This document shows, one piece after another, positions 25,220-32,142 of a DNA stretch of 64,000 bases. The DNA is from an uncultured Spirochaetales bacterium (GTDB lineage: Bacteria > Spirochaetota > Spirochaetia > Sphaerochaetales > Sphaerochaetaceae), in NCBI GenBank assembly GCA_944392695.1, contig CALXXN010000001.1, forward strand, positions 244,071 through 308,070. The letters run 5' to 3'. Each line of letters begins with the position of its first letter. Within the stretch, counting starts at the first letter, position 1. The translations under genes were made by a program, and so were the position numbers. The notes below the pieces were generated by a model. That model saw nothing but the letters and a program-made list of their open reading frames with translations, did not search any database and was not told the DNA's origin.

Positions 25220-26291
25220 GATGAATTTCTCAGCCGGACCTTCGGTCCTGCCTCTCGAGGTCCTGGAGGAGATCCGCGACCAGATAGTCGATTACAAGGG
25301 CAAGGGGCTTTCGATGATCGAGGCCAGTCACCGTGGTGGCATGTTCGAGGAGATGTATGATGAGTGCCTCTCACTCTTTTGCAAGCTCCTTGGCATACCT
25401 GATGGCTATGATGTCTACTTCCTCGGTGGTGGTGCGACATTGCAGTTCACAATGATCCCGATGAACTTCCTGACGCCGGACAAGTGTGCTGACTACGCTA
25501 AGACGGGCACCTGGTCGAACAAGGCCGCTTCCGATGCCATGAAACTTGGCCGCGTCAATGTCTTCTTCGATGACAAGGAAGCCGGATACACGCACCTGCC
25601 AGATCCAAAGACCATCAAGCCAAGTCCAGATAGTGCCTATGTCTACCTCTGCGCCAATGAGACAATAGGTGGCATAGAGTGGAAGGACTTCCCCGACACG
25701 GGTGATGTCCCGCTGATCGCGGACATGTCATCAGACATCTTCTCCCGCCCTGTCGATGTGTCGCGTTTCGGCATGATTTACGGTGGGGTGCAGAAGAACC
25801 TCGGGCCTGCAGGTGCCACCTTCATCATCATGCGCCATGACATGCTCGACAGGCGCAATGCCAACCTGACCGCTTACATGGACTACGCGCTCCACGCCAA
25901 GGACCGTGGACTGTACAACACACCACCTGTCTTCTCGATCTGGGCGGTGAAGCTTGTCCTGGAGTGGATCAGCCGCAATGGCGGGGTGGAGGGCATGGAC
26001 CGCCGCGCCCAGGAGAAGAGCGACCTGGTTTATTCTGTGATTGACTCCTCTCCATTCTTCCGCTCCCCTGTCGACAAGGCCGTACGCAGCCGCATGAATG
26101 TCGTCTTCCGCCTTCCCAACGAAGAACTGGAGGCCCAGTTCCTCAAGGAGGCATCGGCCGAGGGCATGATGGGGTTGAAGGGGCATCGATCCGTCGGAGG
26201 GCTCCGCGCCTCCCTCTACAACGCCCTGCCGCTTGAGGATGTCCAGGCGCTTGCCGCCTTCATGAAGGAATTTGAGAGGAAGAACGCTTGA
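25212..26291 (+). CDS. serC: Phosphoserine aminotransferase
   Basis: A 359-residue fold-type-I PLP enzyme converting 3-phosphohydroxypyruvate and glutamate to phosphoserine. NFSAGPSVLP at the N-terminus, GGGATLQF near 72-79, and the PLP lysine K195 in GGVQKNLGPAG are diagnostic. I start it at the ATG at 25212, 8 bases inside serA, because AAGGAGGG lies at the right distance. The next ATG is too far from it. It is coupled to serA and followed by an Lrp-type regulator starting in its stop codon. No serB phosphatase lies in the window. Confidence 0.95.
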   Translation: MRKMNFSAGPSVLPLEVLEEIRDQIVDYKGKGLSMIEASHRGGMFEEMYDECLSLFCKLLGIPDGYDVYFLGGGATLQFTMIPMNFLTPDKCADYAKTGTWSNKAASDAMKLGRVNVFFDDKEAGYTHLPDPKTIKPSPDSAYVYLCANETIGGIEWKDFPDTGDVPLIADMSSDIFSRPVDVSRFGMIYGGVQKNLGPAGATFIIMRHDMLDRRNANLTAYMDYALHAKDRGLYNTPPVFSIWAVKLVLEWISRNGGVEGMDRRAQEKSDLVYSVIDSSPFFRSPVDKAVRSRMNVVFRLPNEELEAQFLKEASAEGMMGLKGHRSVGGLRASLYNALPLEDVQALAAFMKEFERKNA

Positions 26292-26746
26292 ACAAGGCCA
26301 GACTAGACGAGACGAACAAGCAAATCATAAGGCTCCTGTCTGATGGCAGGAGGCCTTATAGCGCCATAGCCGAGGAGCTTGGTATAACAGAGAACACCGT
26401 GCGGAGCCGGGTCAACAAGCTGATGGAGGACGGTGTGCTGAGGATAACAGGCCTGATCGATCCCGGCCAGGTCCCTTCAGTGCAGCTGGCCTACATGGGC
26501 ATAAAGACAGCGACAATGGACCTTGACCGCAAGGCGGAGGAGCTGACCACCCTCACTGGAGTTGTCAGCTGCTCGGTTGTGACAGGGCGCTATGACCTGA
26601 TGCTTGTCGTCGAACTCAGCGAGGATGAGGACAGCTCGCTTTTGAACTTCTTCAAGAACGAGCTGGTAAAGGTCGATGGCATACGCTCAGTCGAGACCTT
26701 CCTCGTCTACCAGAGCCATAATCTGGCAGTCCCCTTCCTGCTTTAG
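26288..26746 (+). CDS. Lrp/AsnC family transcriptional regulator
   Basis: A 152-residue regulator with an N-terminal helix-turn-helix (YSAIAEELGITENTVRSRV, about residues 24-42) and a C-terminal RAM ligand-binding domain. Such proteins usually sense an amino acid. Placement as the last gene of serA-serC suggests that it senses serine or a related product and controls this operon. The start is TTG inside the serC stop (TTGA), behind AGAGGAAG. Its 3' end overlaps the era stop by 4 bases on the opposite strand. Confidence 0.88.
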   Translation: MNKARLDETNKQIIRLLSDGRRPYSAIAEELGITENTVRSRVNKLMEDGVLRITGLIDPGQVPSVQLAYMGIKTATMDLDRKAEELTTLTGVVSCSVVTGRYDLMLVVELSEDEDSSLLNFFKNELVKVDGIRSVETFLVYQSHNLAVPFLL

Positions 26747-27648
26747 CGGAAGATGCGGTCGAGGACCGTGCTGTTGCTCCGCCACTTGTCCTGGGCCTTC
26801 ACCCTGAGGTCCAGGGTGAGTGAGGAGCCGGGGAAGATCCTGCGGATCTCCTTGAAGCTCTCCTTCCTGATCCGCTTGATGTTCTCACCGCCCTTGCCGA
26901 CGATGATGCCTTTCTGGCCTTCGCGTTCGACTATGATGAAGGCACGTACCCAGACCGAAGCGGCATCAGCATCGTATTCGATGTCGGCGACATCGACATA
27001 AACGACATGTGGCAGTTCGTCAGAGAGGCTCTGTATCGTCTTCTCCCTTATGATCTCACTGATCCTGAACTCAAGTTCCTGGTCAGTGTAGCTGGACTCG
27101 TCGTACATCAGCTCACCATTGGGAGCCACCTTGAAGAGGGCGATCAGGATCTCATCCACGCCTTCGTCCTTCAAGGCGCTTGCTGAGAGCACCTCAGCCT
27201 CCGGCAGCCTGTCATTGATCCACCTCATCGCTTCTCCGACCTGACGGATCGACAAGAGGTCCGCCTTGTTCAGCACGGCGACGATTGGGACCTTGACCTT
27301 CGCCAGGAAGGAGGCGATCGCCTCCTCCTCGCGTCCTGCGGGACGTGTGGCATCAACAAGGTAGAGCACGCTGTCACATTCCTCTAGTGAGGATAGTGTC
27401 AGCTCCTGCATCCTGCGGTTCATCTCACGCCCATCCAGGTGGTAGCCGGGCGTATCTGTGAAGATCAGCTGGCCGCGTTGGTCTGTGTAGATGCCCCGGA
27501 TCTTGTTGCGTGTCGTCTGGGGGCTGGCCGCGGTGATCGAGACCTTCATCTCGCAAATCGTGTTGACGAGTGTCGACTTGCCAACACTGGGCCGTCCTAT
27601 GACGGCGACTGAGGCGCACTTCAAAGCGCCCTGTTCTTCTCTTTTCAT
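26743..27648 (-). CDS. era: GTPase Era
   Basis: A 301-residue Ras-like GTPase that helps mature 16S rRNA and assemble the small ribosomal subunit. G1 is GRPSVGKST (18-26), G3 is DTPG, G4 is NKAD. The C-terminal KH RNA-binding domain has IVGKGGENIKRI. Length is normal. AAGGACG precedes the ATG. It converges with lrp and is divergent from clpP, with only about 25 bases between the two start codons. Confidence 0.96.
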   Translation of the reverse strand: MKREEQGALKCASVAVIGRPSVGKSTLVNTICEMKVSITAASPQTTRNKIRGIYTDQRGQLIFTDTPGYHLDGREMNRRMQELTLSSLEECDSVLYLVDATRPAGREEEAIASFLAKVKVPIVAVLNKADLLSIRQVGEAMRWINDRLPEAEVLSASALKDEGVDEILIALFKVAPNGELMYDESSYTDQELEFRISEIIREKTIQSLSDELPHVVYVDVADIEYDADAASVWVRAFIIVEREGQKGIIVGKGGENIKRIRKESFKEIRRIFPGSSLTLDLRVKAQDKWRSNSTVLDRIFR

Positions 27649-27672
27649 CGTCCTTGGATTATAATGGACGAC

Positions 27673-28236
27673 ATGAGTGAAGAAAAGAAGCAGGAGATGG
27701 ACCCCTCGCTGAACGAGAAGCTGCTGAGGACACGCTCCGTCATGCTGACAGGAGAGATCACGAAGGAGGGTGCTGACCAGGTCGTGCGCTCGCTCCTCGT
27801 CCTGGACAGCGAGTCAAACGAGCCCATCACGATCTACATAAACAGCCCGGGTGGTGATGTAGATGCGGGTTTCGCGATTTACGACATGGTCCGCTTCATC
27901 AAGAGCCCTGTCACCATGGTCGGTATCGGACTTGTCGCTTCCGCTGCCTCCCTCGTGCTCCTGGCGGTGCCGAAGGAGAGGAGGCTTGGCCTTGAGAATT
28001 CGACCTACCTGATCCACCAGCCTCTTACGAGCATGAAGGGTGTGGCTACAGACATCATGATCCATGCGCGCAACATCGAACGCCTGCGTGACAAACTCGA
28101 CCAGGTCATAGCTGATGCCACTGGAAAGCCTGTCGAGGAAGTGCGCAAGGATACTGAGCGTGACCACTGGCTCTACAGCGATGAAGCAGTCAGTTACGGC
28201 TTGATCGACCGCATCGTCCACTGCAAGGATTGGTGA
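27673..28236 (+). CDS. clpP: ClpP-family serine protease
   Basis: About 187 residues with the ClpP fold. NSPGGDVDAGFAIYD, LIHQPL with the catalytic His, and RKDTERD with the catalytic Asp are present. The catalytic Ser is expected in GLVASAASLVLL, where the usual SMGA/G becomes SAAS, so this is a divergent ClpP. It may pair with another ClpP elsewhere. No Clp ATPase is adjacent. A TATAAT at 27660-27665 lies over the first in-frame ATG (27664), so I prefer the ATG at 27673; the difference is three residues. The following lipoprotein gene begins inside a hairpin that probably ends this transcript. Confidence 0.88.
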   Translation: MSEEKKQEMDPSLNEKLLRTRSVMLTGEITKEGADQVVRSLLVLDSESNEPITIYINSPGGDVDAGFAIYDMVRFIKSPVTMVGIGLVASAASLVLLAVPKERRLGLENSTYLIHQPLTSMKGVATDIMIHARNIERLRDKLDQVIADATGKPVEEVRKDTERDHWLYSDEAVSYGLIDRIVHCKDW

Positions 28237-28265
28237 TTGGTACAAAAACCAGGATTTGGGAATAG

Positions 28266-28310
28266 AAGGGATGTGGAGGCGACATGCGGCACATCCCTTT
28301 CTTTTTGCTT
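28266..28310 (+). terminator. Hairpin plus U-tract overlapping the start of the next gene
   Basis: AAGGGATGTG (28266-28275) pairs perfectly with CACATCCCTT (28290-28299), and TCTTTTTGCTTTT follows. This is a textbook intrinsic terminator for clpP. The 14-base loop contains most of the Shine-Dalgarno (GGAGG at 28275-28279) and the ATG (28284) of the downstream lipoprotein gene, so folding would also hide that start. Confidence 0.7.
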
Positions 28311-29240
28311 TTGCTATCACTTGTCTTCATCTGTTCCTGTGATGATGGATTGGATGCCCCTGATGAGCTTGTCATAGCCACTTTCAATGTCCAGACCTTG
28401 TTCGATGACGTGGAGGACGGTGATGAGCTGGCGGGCTGGCATGATTACGATGGGTGGAGCAGCAGGCGTTATGAAGCACGGCTCGCCCGGCTCCGCGAGG
28501 CCTTGAAGGGGCCTCTGGATGCCGACATTGTCCTGCTCCAGGAGGTGGAAAGTCCGAAGGTGCTTGAGGACTTGCTGGATGAAGGGCTGCGCCGCCGTGG
28601 CTGGCGCTGGTACGCCCACTCAGGGGATTCCTCCCCGATAGGCACGGCATTGATCAGCAAGATCCCCCCTGGTGCTGTCACTGTCCACAGCGCAGGTGTG
28701 GGACGCCTGGTCCTCTCAGCGGAGTTCAGCTTCAATGGCCGGCTCCTGACAGTCTTCTGCCTGCATGCGAAAAGCAATGTGGGGGATGAGGAGGACAACA
28801 TACAGGAGCGCAAGGACCTGGCACGGCTCTTGAACTCCCTGACTTCAACCATGGCGGCAAGTCCCATCATCATGGCAGGGGATTTCAACACAGAAGTCTC
28901 CTCCACGCCTGATGACATGCTCTGCCTTGCAGCTCCTGGGCAAGGGGCCTGGGTTGCCTTCCATGGTTCCATTCCTGTGAGCCACAATCCACTTGGCCTC
29001 GACCGGTTGACCTACTACGACCTCCTCTTGGATGGAAGCCTGGTGAAGGGGGCTGATGGAACCTACTTCTACAATGGGCGTTTCCATGACTATGACAGGG
29101 TGTTGATGAACCGCGCCGCCCTGGAGTCCTGGACTCCTGTATCGCTCGAGGTCGTTGGAAGCGGCTGGCCGGAGGCCTATGACAATGAGGAGTGGTCTGG
29201 CTTCTCAGACCACTTCGCAGTGAAGTTGACACTACGCTGA
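28284..29240 (+). CDS. Endonuclease/exonuclease/phosphatase-family lipoprotein
   Basis: A 318-residue protein with a signal peptide and lipobox ICS-C19, then an EEP domain: ATFNVQTLF, LLQEVE (metal Glu), AGDFNTE and the closing SDHFAVKL. The fold covers nucleases, sphingomyelinases and inositol phosphatases, and the sequence does not decide which. Envelope anchoring suggests extracellular DNA or phospholipid as substrate. The ATG at 28284 has GGAGG 4 bases upstream, both within the hairpin described separately, so expression may be conditional. The gene is followed closely by a DNA glycosylase gene. Confidence 0.82.
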   Translation: MRHIPFFLLLLSLVFICSCDDGLDAPDELVIATFNVQTLFDDVEDGDELAGWHDYDGWSSRRYEARLARLREALKGPLDADIVLLQEVESPKVLEDLLDEGLRRRGWRWYAHSGDSSPIGTALISKIPPGAVTVHSAGVGRLVLSAEFSFNGRLLTVFCLHAKSNVGDEEDNIQERKDLARLLNSLTSTMAASPIIMAGDFNTEVSSTPDDMLCLAAPGQGAWVAFHGSIPVSHNPLGLDRLTYYDLLLDGSLVKGADGTYFYNGRFHDYDRVLMNRAALESWTPVSLEVVGSGWPEAYDNEEWSGFSDHFAVKLTLR

Positions 29241-29261
29241 CATGCGTCCAGACTAGGATCC

Positions 29262-30002
29262 ATGGAAGAACTCAGGGAAATCCTAATGGGCGGACAGAGC
29301 TTCAGCTGGCGTGATGAGGGCAGCTGCTTCAGCGCTGTCCTTGACGGGCGTGTGTGGCGTGTGCGCTGTGCTGATGATTTCAGGAAGGATCCCTTCCTGT
29401 ACGATTATTTCGACTTCGCTTTCGATTATGATGAGGCGCGCCGTGTGATCGCAGCCAAGGACGAGGTCCTTGCCGCCGCAGTCGCCGCATATCCTCAGCT
29501 CAGGATACTCCGTCAGGATCCATGGACGGCCCTGATCAGCTTCATCCTGAGCCAGAACAACAACATCAAGAGGATAACCGGCATCTACCAGAGGCTGAGC
29601 GAGGCTTATGGAAGGGAGGTGGAGAAGGGTTACTGGTCCTTCCCGACAGCCCAGGAGCTGTCCAGGGCGACCCAGCAGGAGCTCAGGGAACTGGGGACTG
29701 GTTTCCGCGACCGCTACATACTTGATGCTGTCGACAAGGCCGGCATCCTGACCGAAATCCCTGGTTTGGAGTATGAGGAGGCGGAGAAGAGGCTGATGAC
29801 GATTACAGGAATCGGACGCAAGGTCGCATCCTGCGTCCTCCTCTTCGGTTTCCACCGCTTCGAGGCCTTCCCCATCGATGTCTGGATCCGCCGTGTCCTG
29901 GAGCGTTACTATCCTGGCAAGGATGTATCCTACTTCGGCCCATGGCCGGCACTCTGCCAGCAGTACCTTTTCAGCTACATCCGACACCTGGACCTGGATT
30001 GA
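29262..30002 (+). CDS. 8-oxoguanine DNA glycosylase (OGG1-type)
   Basis: A 246-residue helix-hairpin-helix glycosylase/lyase that removes 8-oxoguanine from DNA. The hairpin ITGIGRKVASCVLLF contains catalytic K187, and PIDVW contains D206, matching the Lys/Asp pair of OGG1. The short N-terminus (GGQSFSWR) is the OGG_N remnant typical of bacterial forms. FILSQNNNIKRI matches the conserved 'SSNNNI' DNA-contact segment. A weak AGGA site precedes the ATG. It converges with rex, with one base between the stop codons. Confidence 0.88.
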   Translation: MEELREILMGGQSFSWRDEGSCFSAVLDGRVWRVRCADDFRKDPFLYDYFDFAFDYDEARRVIAAKDEVLAAAVAAYPQLRILRQDPWTALISFILSQNNNIKRITGIYQRLSEAYGREVEKGYWSFPTAQELSRATQQELRELGTGFRDRYILDAVDKAGILTEIPGLEYEEAEKRLMTITGIGRKVASCVLLFGFHRFEAFPIDVWIRRVLERYYPGKDVSYFGPWPALCQQYLFSYIRHLDLD

Positions 30003-30003
30003 T

Positions 30004-30636
30004 TCACTCCTTGGGGAACTTCAGCTCGTAGAAGATCTGCTCAAGCTCGAGTCCGATGTTGATGTTATGCACGACAGGCAGGATCCCGTCAGCTGTCCTC
30101 TGCGGCTTCAGTGTGACGGGTGAGAAGTTCATGATCCCCGTCACCCCCGCAGCCAGGAGGGAGGCGTAGATGTCCGTGGCGGCGTTCTCAGGGACGGTGA
30201 TGATCGCCACATTGACCTTCAAGGCCCCGACGACCTCATCGAGCCTGCTCAGCGGGTAGACAGGAATCGGCTGGCTGGCGTCGGAGTAGACGACAGGGTC
30301 GTTGTCGAAGCCTGCGACTATGCGGATCCCGTCCTGCTCGAAGCCGTTGTAGTGCATCAGGGCCTTGCCTATCCTTCCACAGCCGACGACGATGACATGC
30401 TGTTCCTCACCCTTGCCAAGGATCGCACCTATCCTGGCGGTCAGGTCCGTGATGTCGTAACCACCACGCTTCTGCCCATGGAAGCCGAGTATCGAGAAGT
30501 CCTTGCGTACGACAGCGGCGCTGACTCCTGCCGCATCGGCCAGGTTATGTGCGAAGACTTTCTCAAGACCAATCGCCCTCAGTCTGTTCAAGGCCCTGTA
30601 ATAACGCGTCACCCGGATAAGCATGTCATTGTTCAT
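30004..30636 (-). CDS. rex: Redox-sensing transcriptional repressor Rex
   Basis: A 210-residue Rex protein with an N-terminal winged helix (VSAAVVRKDFSILG) and a C-terminal NAD(H)-binding Rossmann domain (VVGCGRIGKA at 84-92). Rex leaves its operators when NADH rises, releasing fermentation and hydrogenase genes. It is divergently transcribed from the NADH-linked hydrogenase operon, the expected target. A candidate operator lies in the shared intergenic region over a TTGACA that could be rex's own -35. GGAG is 9 bases upstream of the ATG. Confidence 0.95.
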   Translation of the reverse strand: MNNDMLIRVTRYYRALNRLRAIGLEKVFAHNLADAAGVSAAVVRKDFSILGFHGQKRGGYDITDLTARIGAILGKGEEQHVIVVGCGRIGKALMHYNGFEQDGIRIVAGFDNDPVVYSDASQPIPVYPLSRLDEVVGALKVNVAIITVPENAATDIYASLLAAGVTGIMNFSPVTLKPQRTADGILPVVHNINIGLELEQIFYELKFPKE

Positions 30637-30683
30637 GGCGTTTTCTCCATTATTATGTGATCATGGTAATGACAACATGAAAA

Positions 30684-30699
30684 CTGTGTCAATAAACAG
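30684..30699. promoter_or_regulatory. Candidate Rex operator between rex and hydC
   Basis: CTGTGTCAATAAACAG is an imperfect palindrome (CTGTnTnnnnAnACAG; flanks extend it to AAnCTGT...ACAGnTT), similar in layout to TTGT-rich Rex boxes. On the minus strand it contains TTGACA, a likely rex -35. It is not a perfect consensus match. Confidence 0.4.
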
Positions 30700-30751
30700 C
30701 TTCTTCATGATACTACATGTTACCGATACACGCAGTTTCCACAAAGCTTGA

Positions 30752-30780
30752 TTTACTTTTTCTTGATGATTTTCTATCAT
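30752..30780 (+). promoter_or_regulatory. Promoter of the hydrogenase operon
   Basis: TTTACT (30752-30757), 17 bases, TATCAT (30775-30780). The transcript would start near 30787 and include the AAGGAGGAG site of hydC. Confidence 0.65.
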
Positions 30781-30809
30781 TGGTGTGGTCTGAACAAAAG
30801 GAGGAGTGA

Positions 30810-31274
30810 ATGGCTCAGAACTTATTTTCTGATGAGCTTCTTGGCTTCATAAACGAATGGAAGGACAAACCGGGCAACCTGATCATGGTGCTCCACCGCG
30901 TGCAAGGGGAGGTCGGTTACATCTCACGCGAGGCGGCTGACGAGGTATCCAGGCTGCTTGATGTCCCACTGTCGACGATCTGGGGCGTCGTGACCTTCTA
31001 TCATTTCTTCAAGTTGAACAAGCCTGGCAAGTACAACATACAGGTCTGTCTTGGAACGGCCTGCTACCTGAAGGGCGGTGATATCATCGTCGATGAGCTC
31101 GGCAAGCTGAAAGGCCTCGAGGTCGATGGCCTGACAGAGGACGGCAAGTTTTCGCTTGAGGCCGTACGTTGTGTCGGCTGCTGTGGACTTGCGCCTGTCA
31201 TGACGATCTCCGGCGAGGTCTTCGGCAAGGTCACCAAGGACCAGATCCCCGGCATACTCGACAAGTTCGAGTGA
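30810..31274 (+). CDS. hydC: NADH-linked [FeFe]-hydrogenase gamma subunit (NuoE-like)
   Basis: A 154-residue thioredoxin-fold [2Fe-2S] protein. The four cluster cysteines are in CLGTAC and CVGCCG, as in NuoE/HydC. In trimeric HydABC enzymes it connects the flavin subunit to the electron chain. It is the first gene of the operon and has a strong Shine-Dalgarno. The order hydC, a GHKL ATPase gene, a ferredoxin-like gene, hydB, hydA is known from other fermenters. Confidence 0.94.
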   Translation: MAQNLFSDELLGFINEWKDKPGNLIMVLHRVQGEVGYISREAADEVSRLLDVPLSTIWGVVTFYHFFKLNKPGKYNIQVCLGTACYLKGGDIIVDELGKLKGLEVDGLTEDGKFSLEAVRCVGCCGLAPVMTISGEVFGKVTKDQIPGILDKFE

Positions 31275-31759
31275 TGGACGAAGGCGACCTGGCCTATGAG
31301 GCCGTGACCAACGCCATCGAGGCTGGTGCCAGGTACATACGCCTCTCCATCCGGAAGGAAGATGGGCGGTGGTACTACCTCGTCGAGGACGATGGTGCAG
31401 GTCCGGGAAGCGGCATGGATGTCTTCGCACCAGGCTTTTCGACGAAGGGCAGTGGACGGGGGAGGGGGCTCAGCCTCCTGAAGGAAAGGCATCCAGATGC
31501 CAGCTTGGACCGGCGTGGTGGATTGACAAGGTTGTCCTGGACGGCCCCTGAGGGGCCCGTGGATGTCTCGGCAATGGCCATGCTGTTCTCCAAGGCCTGG
31601 ACTGTGGGTGCTGGACTTGTGATCGAGGTCGCTTTTGATGGTGGTGCCTTTTCCTGGTGCGTTGATGATTTCACCCACCTGGGGGCGCTTGATGAAGGAA
31701 TGAACATGGCGGCGATGAGGAAGCTGATCCAAAGCACGCTGTCATTTGAAAAGGAGTGA
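31274..31759 (+). CDS. GHKL-type ATPase in the hydrogenase operon
   Basis: A 161-residue protein that is almost only an ATP-binding domain of the histidine-kinase/Hsp90/MutL class. It has an N-box LAYEAVTNAIEAGA, a G1-like VEDDGAGPG and a G2-like FSTKGSGRGRGLSLL. There is no phospho-accepting His box, sensor domain or membrane segment, so it resembles anti-sigma kinases or an unpartnered catalytic domain. Its ATG overlaps the hydC stop (TGATG), so it is made together with the hydrogenase. Similar genes occur in hydrogenase operons of other anaerobes, and their role is unknown. It could be a maturation or regulatory ATPase. Confidence 0.8.
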   Translation: MDEGDLAYEAVTNAIEAGARYIRLSIRKEDGRWYYLVEDDGAGPGSGMDVFAPGFSTKGSGRGRGLSLLKERHPDASLDRRGGLTRLSWTAPEGPVDVSAMAMLFSKAWTVGAGLVIEVAFDGGAFSWCVDDFTHLGALDEGMNMAAMRKLIQSTLSFEKE

Positions 31760-31765
31760 ATTTAT

Positions 31766-32140
31766 ATGGCGAAGCTGTCATTGGAAGAACTCAGGAGCCT
31801 GCGCGAAAAGGAGGCCGAGCGGCTTGCCAAGCGTGGGATCCACGGCAAGGACGTCCACGTGGTCGTCTGCATGGGCACCTGTGGCATCCAGGCTGGTGCG
31901 AAGGTGACGCTTAACAGCATTGTGGATGAGGTCGAGGCCCATGGGCTTGGCAATGTCATCGTCACACAGGCACCCTGCCAGGGGCACTGTGAGGAGGAGC
32001 CCATCGTAGAGGTCCACACACCCCAGCTGGGTTCGATCGCCTACGGCAAGGTTGATGCCAAGACCGCCAAGCGGATTGTTGAAGAACATATCATCGGTGG
32101 CAAGGTCCTTGAGGACCATAAGATCAAGCTGGAGGTTTGA
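31766..32140 (+). CDS. Thioredoxin-like [2Fe-2S] ferredoxin (HndB-like)
   Basis: A 124-residue protein. A helical N-terminus (LSLEELRSLREKEAERL) is followed by a thioredoxin-like ferredoxin domain with CMGTCG and CQGHC supplying four cysteines for a [2Fe-2S] cluster. It corresponds to HndB of NADP-reducing hydrogenases and to the accessory electron carrier found between HydC and HydB in many operons. AAGGAG precedes the ATG, and hydB follows after 2 bases. It probably shuttles electrons within the hydrogenase complex. Confidence 0.88.
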   Translation: MAKLSLEELRSLREKEAERLAKRGIHGKDVHVVVCMGTCGIQAGAKVTLNSIVDEVEAHGLGNVIVTQAPCQGHCEEEPIVEVHTPQLGSIAYGKVDAKTAKRIVEEHIIGGKVLEDHKIKLEV

Positions 32141-32142
32141 AG

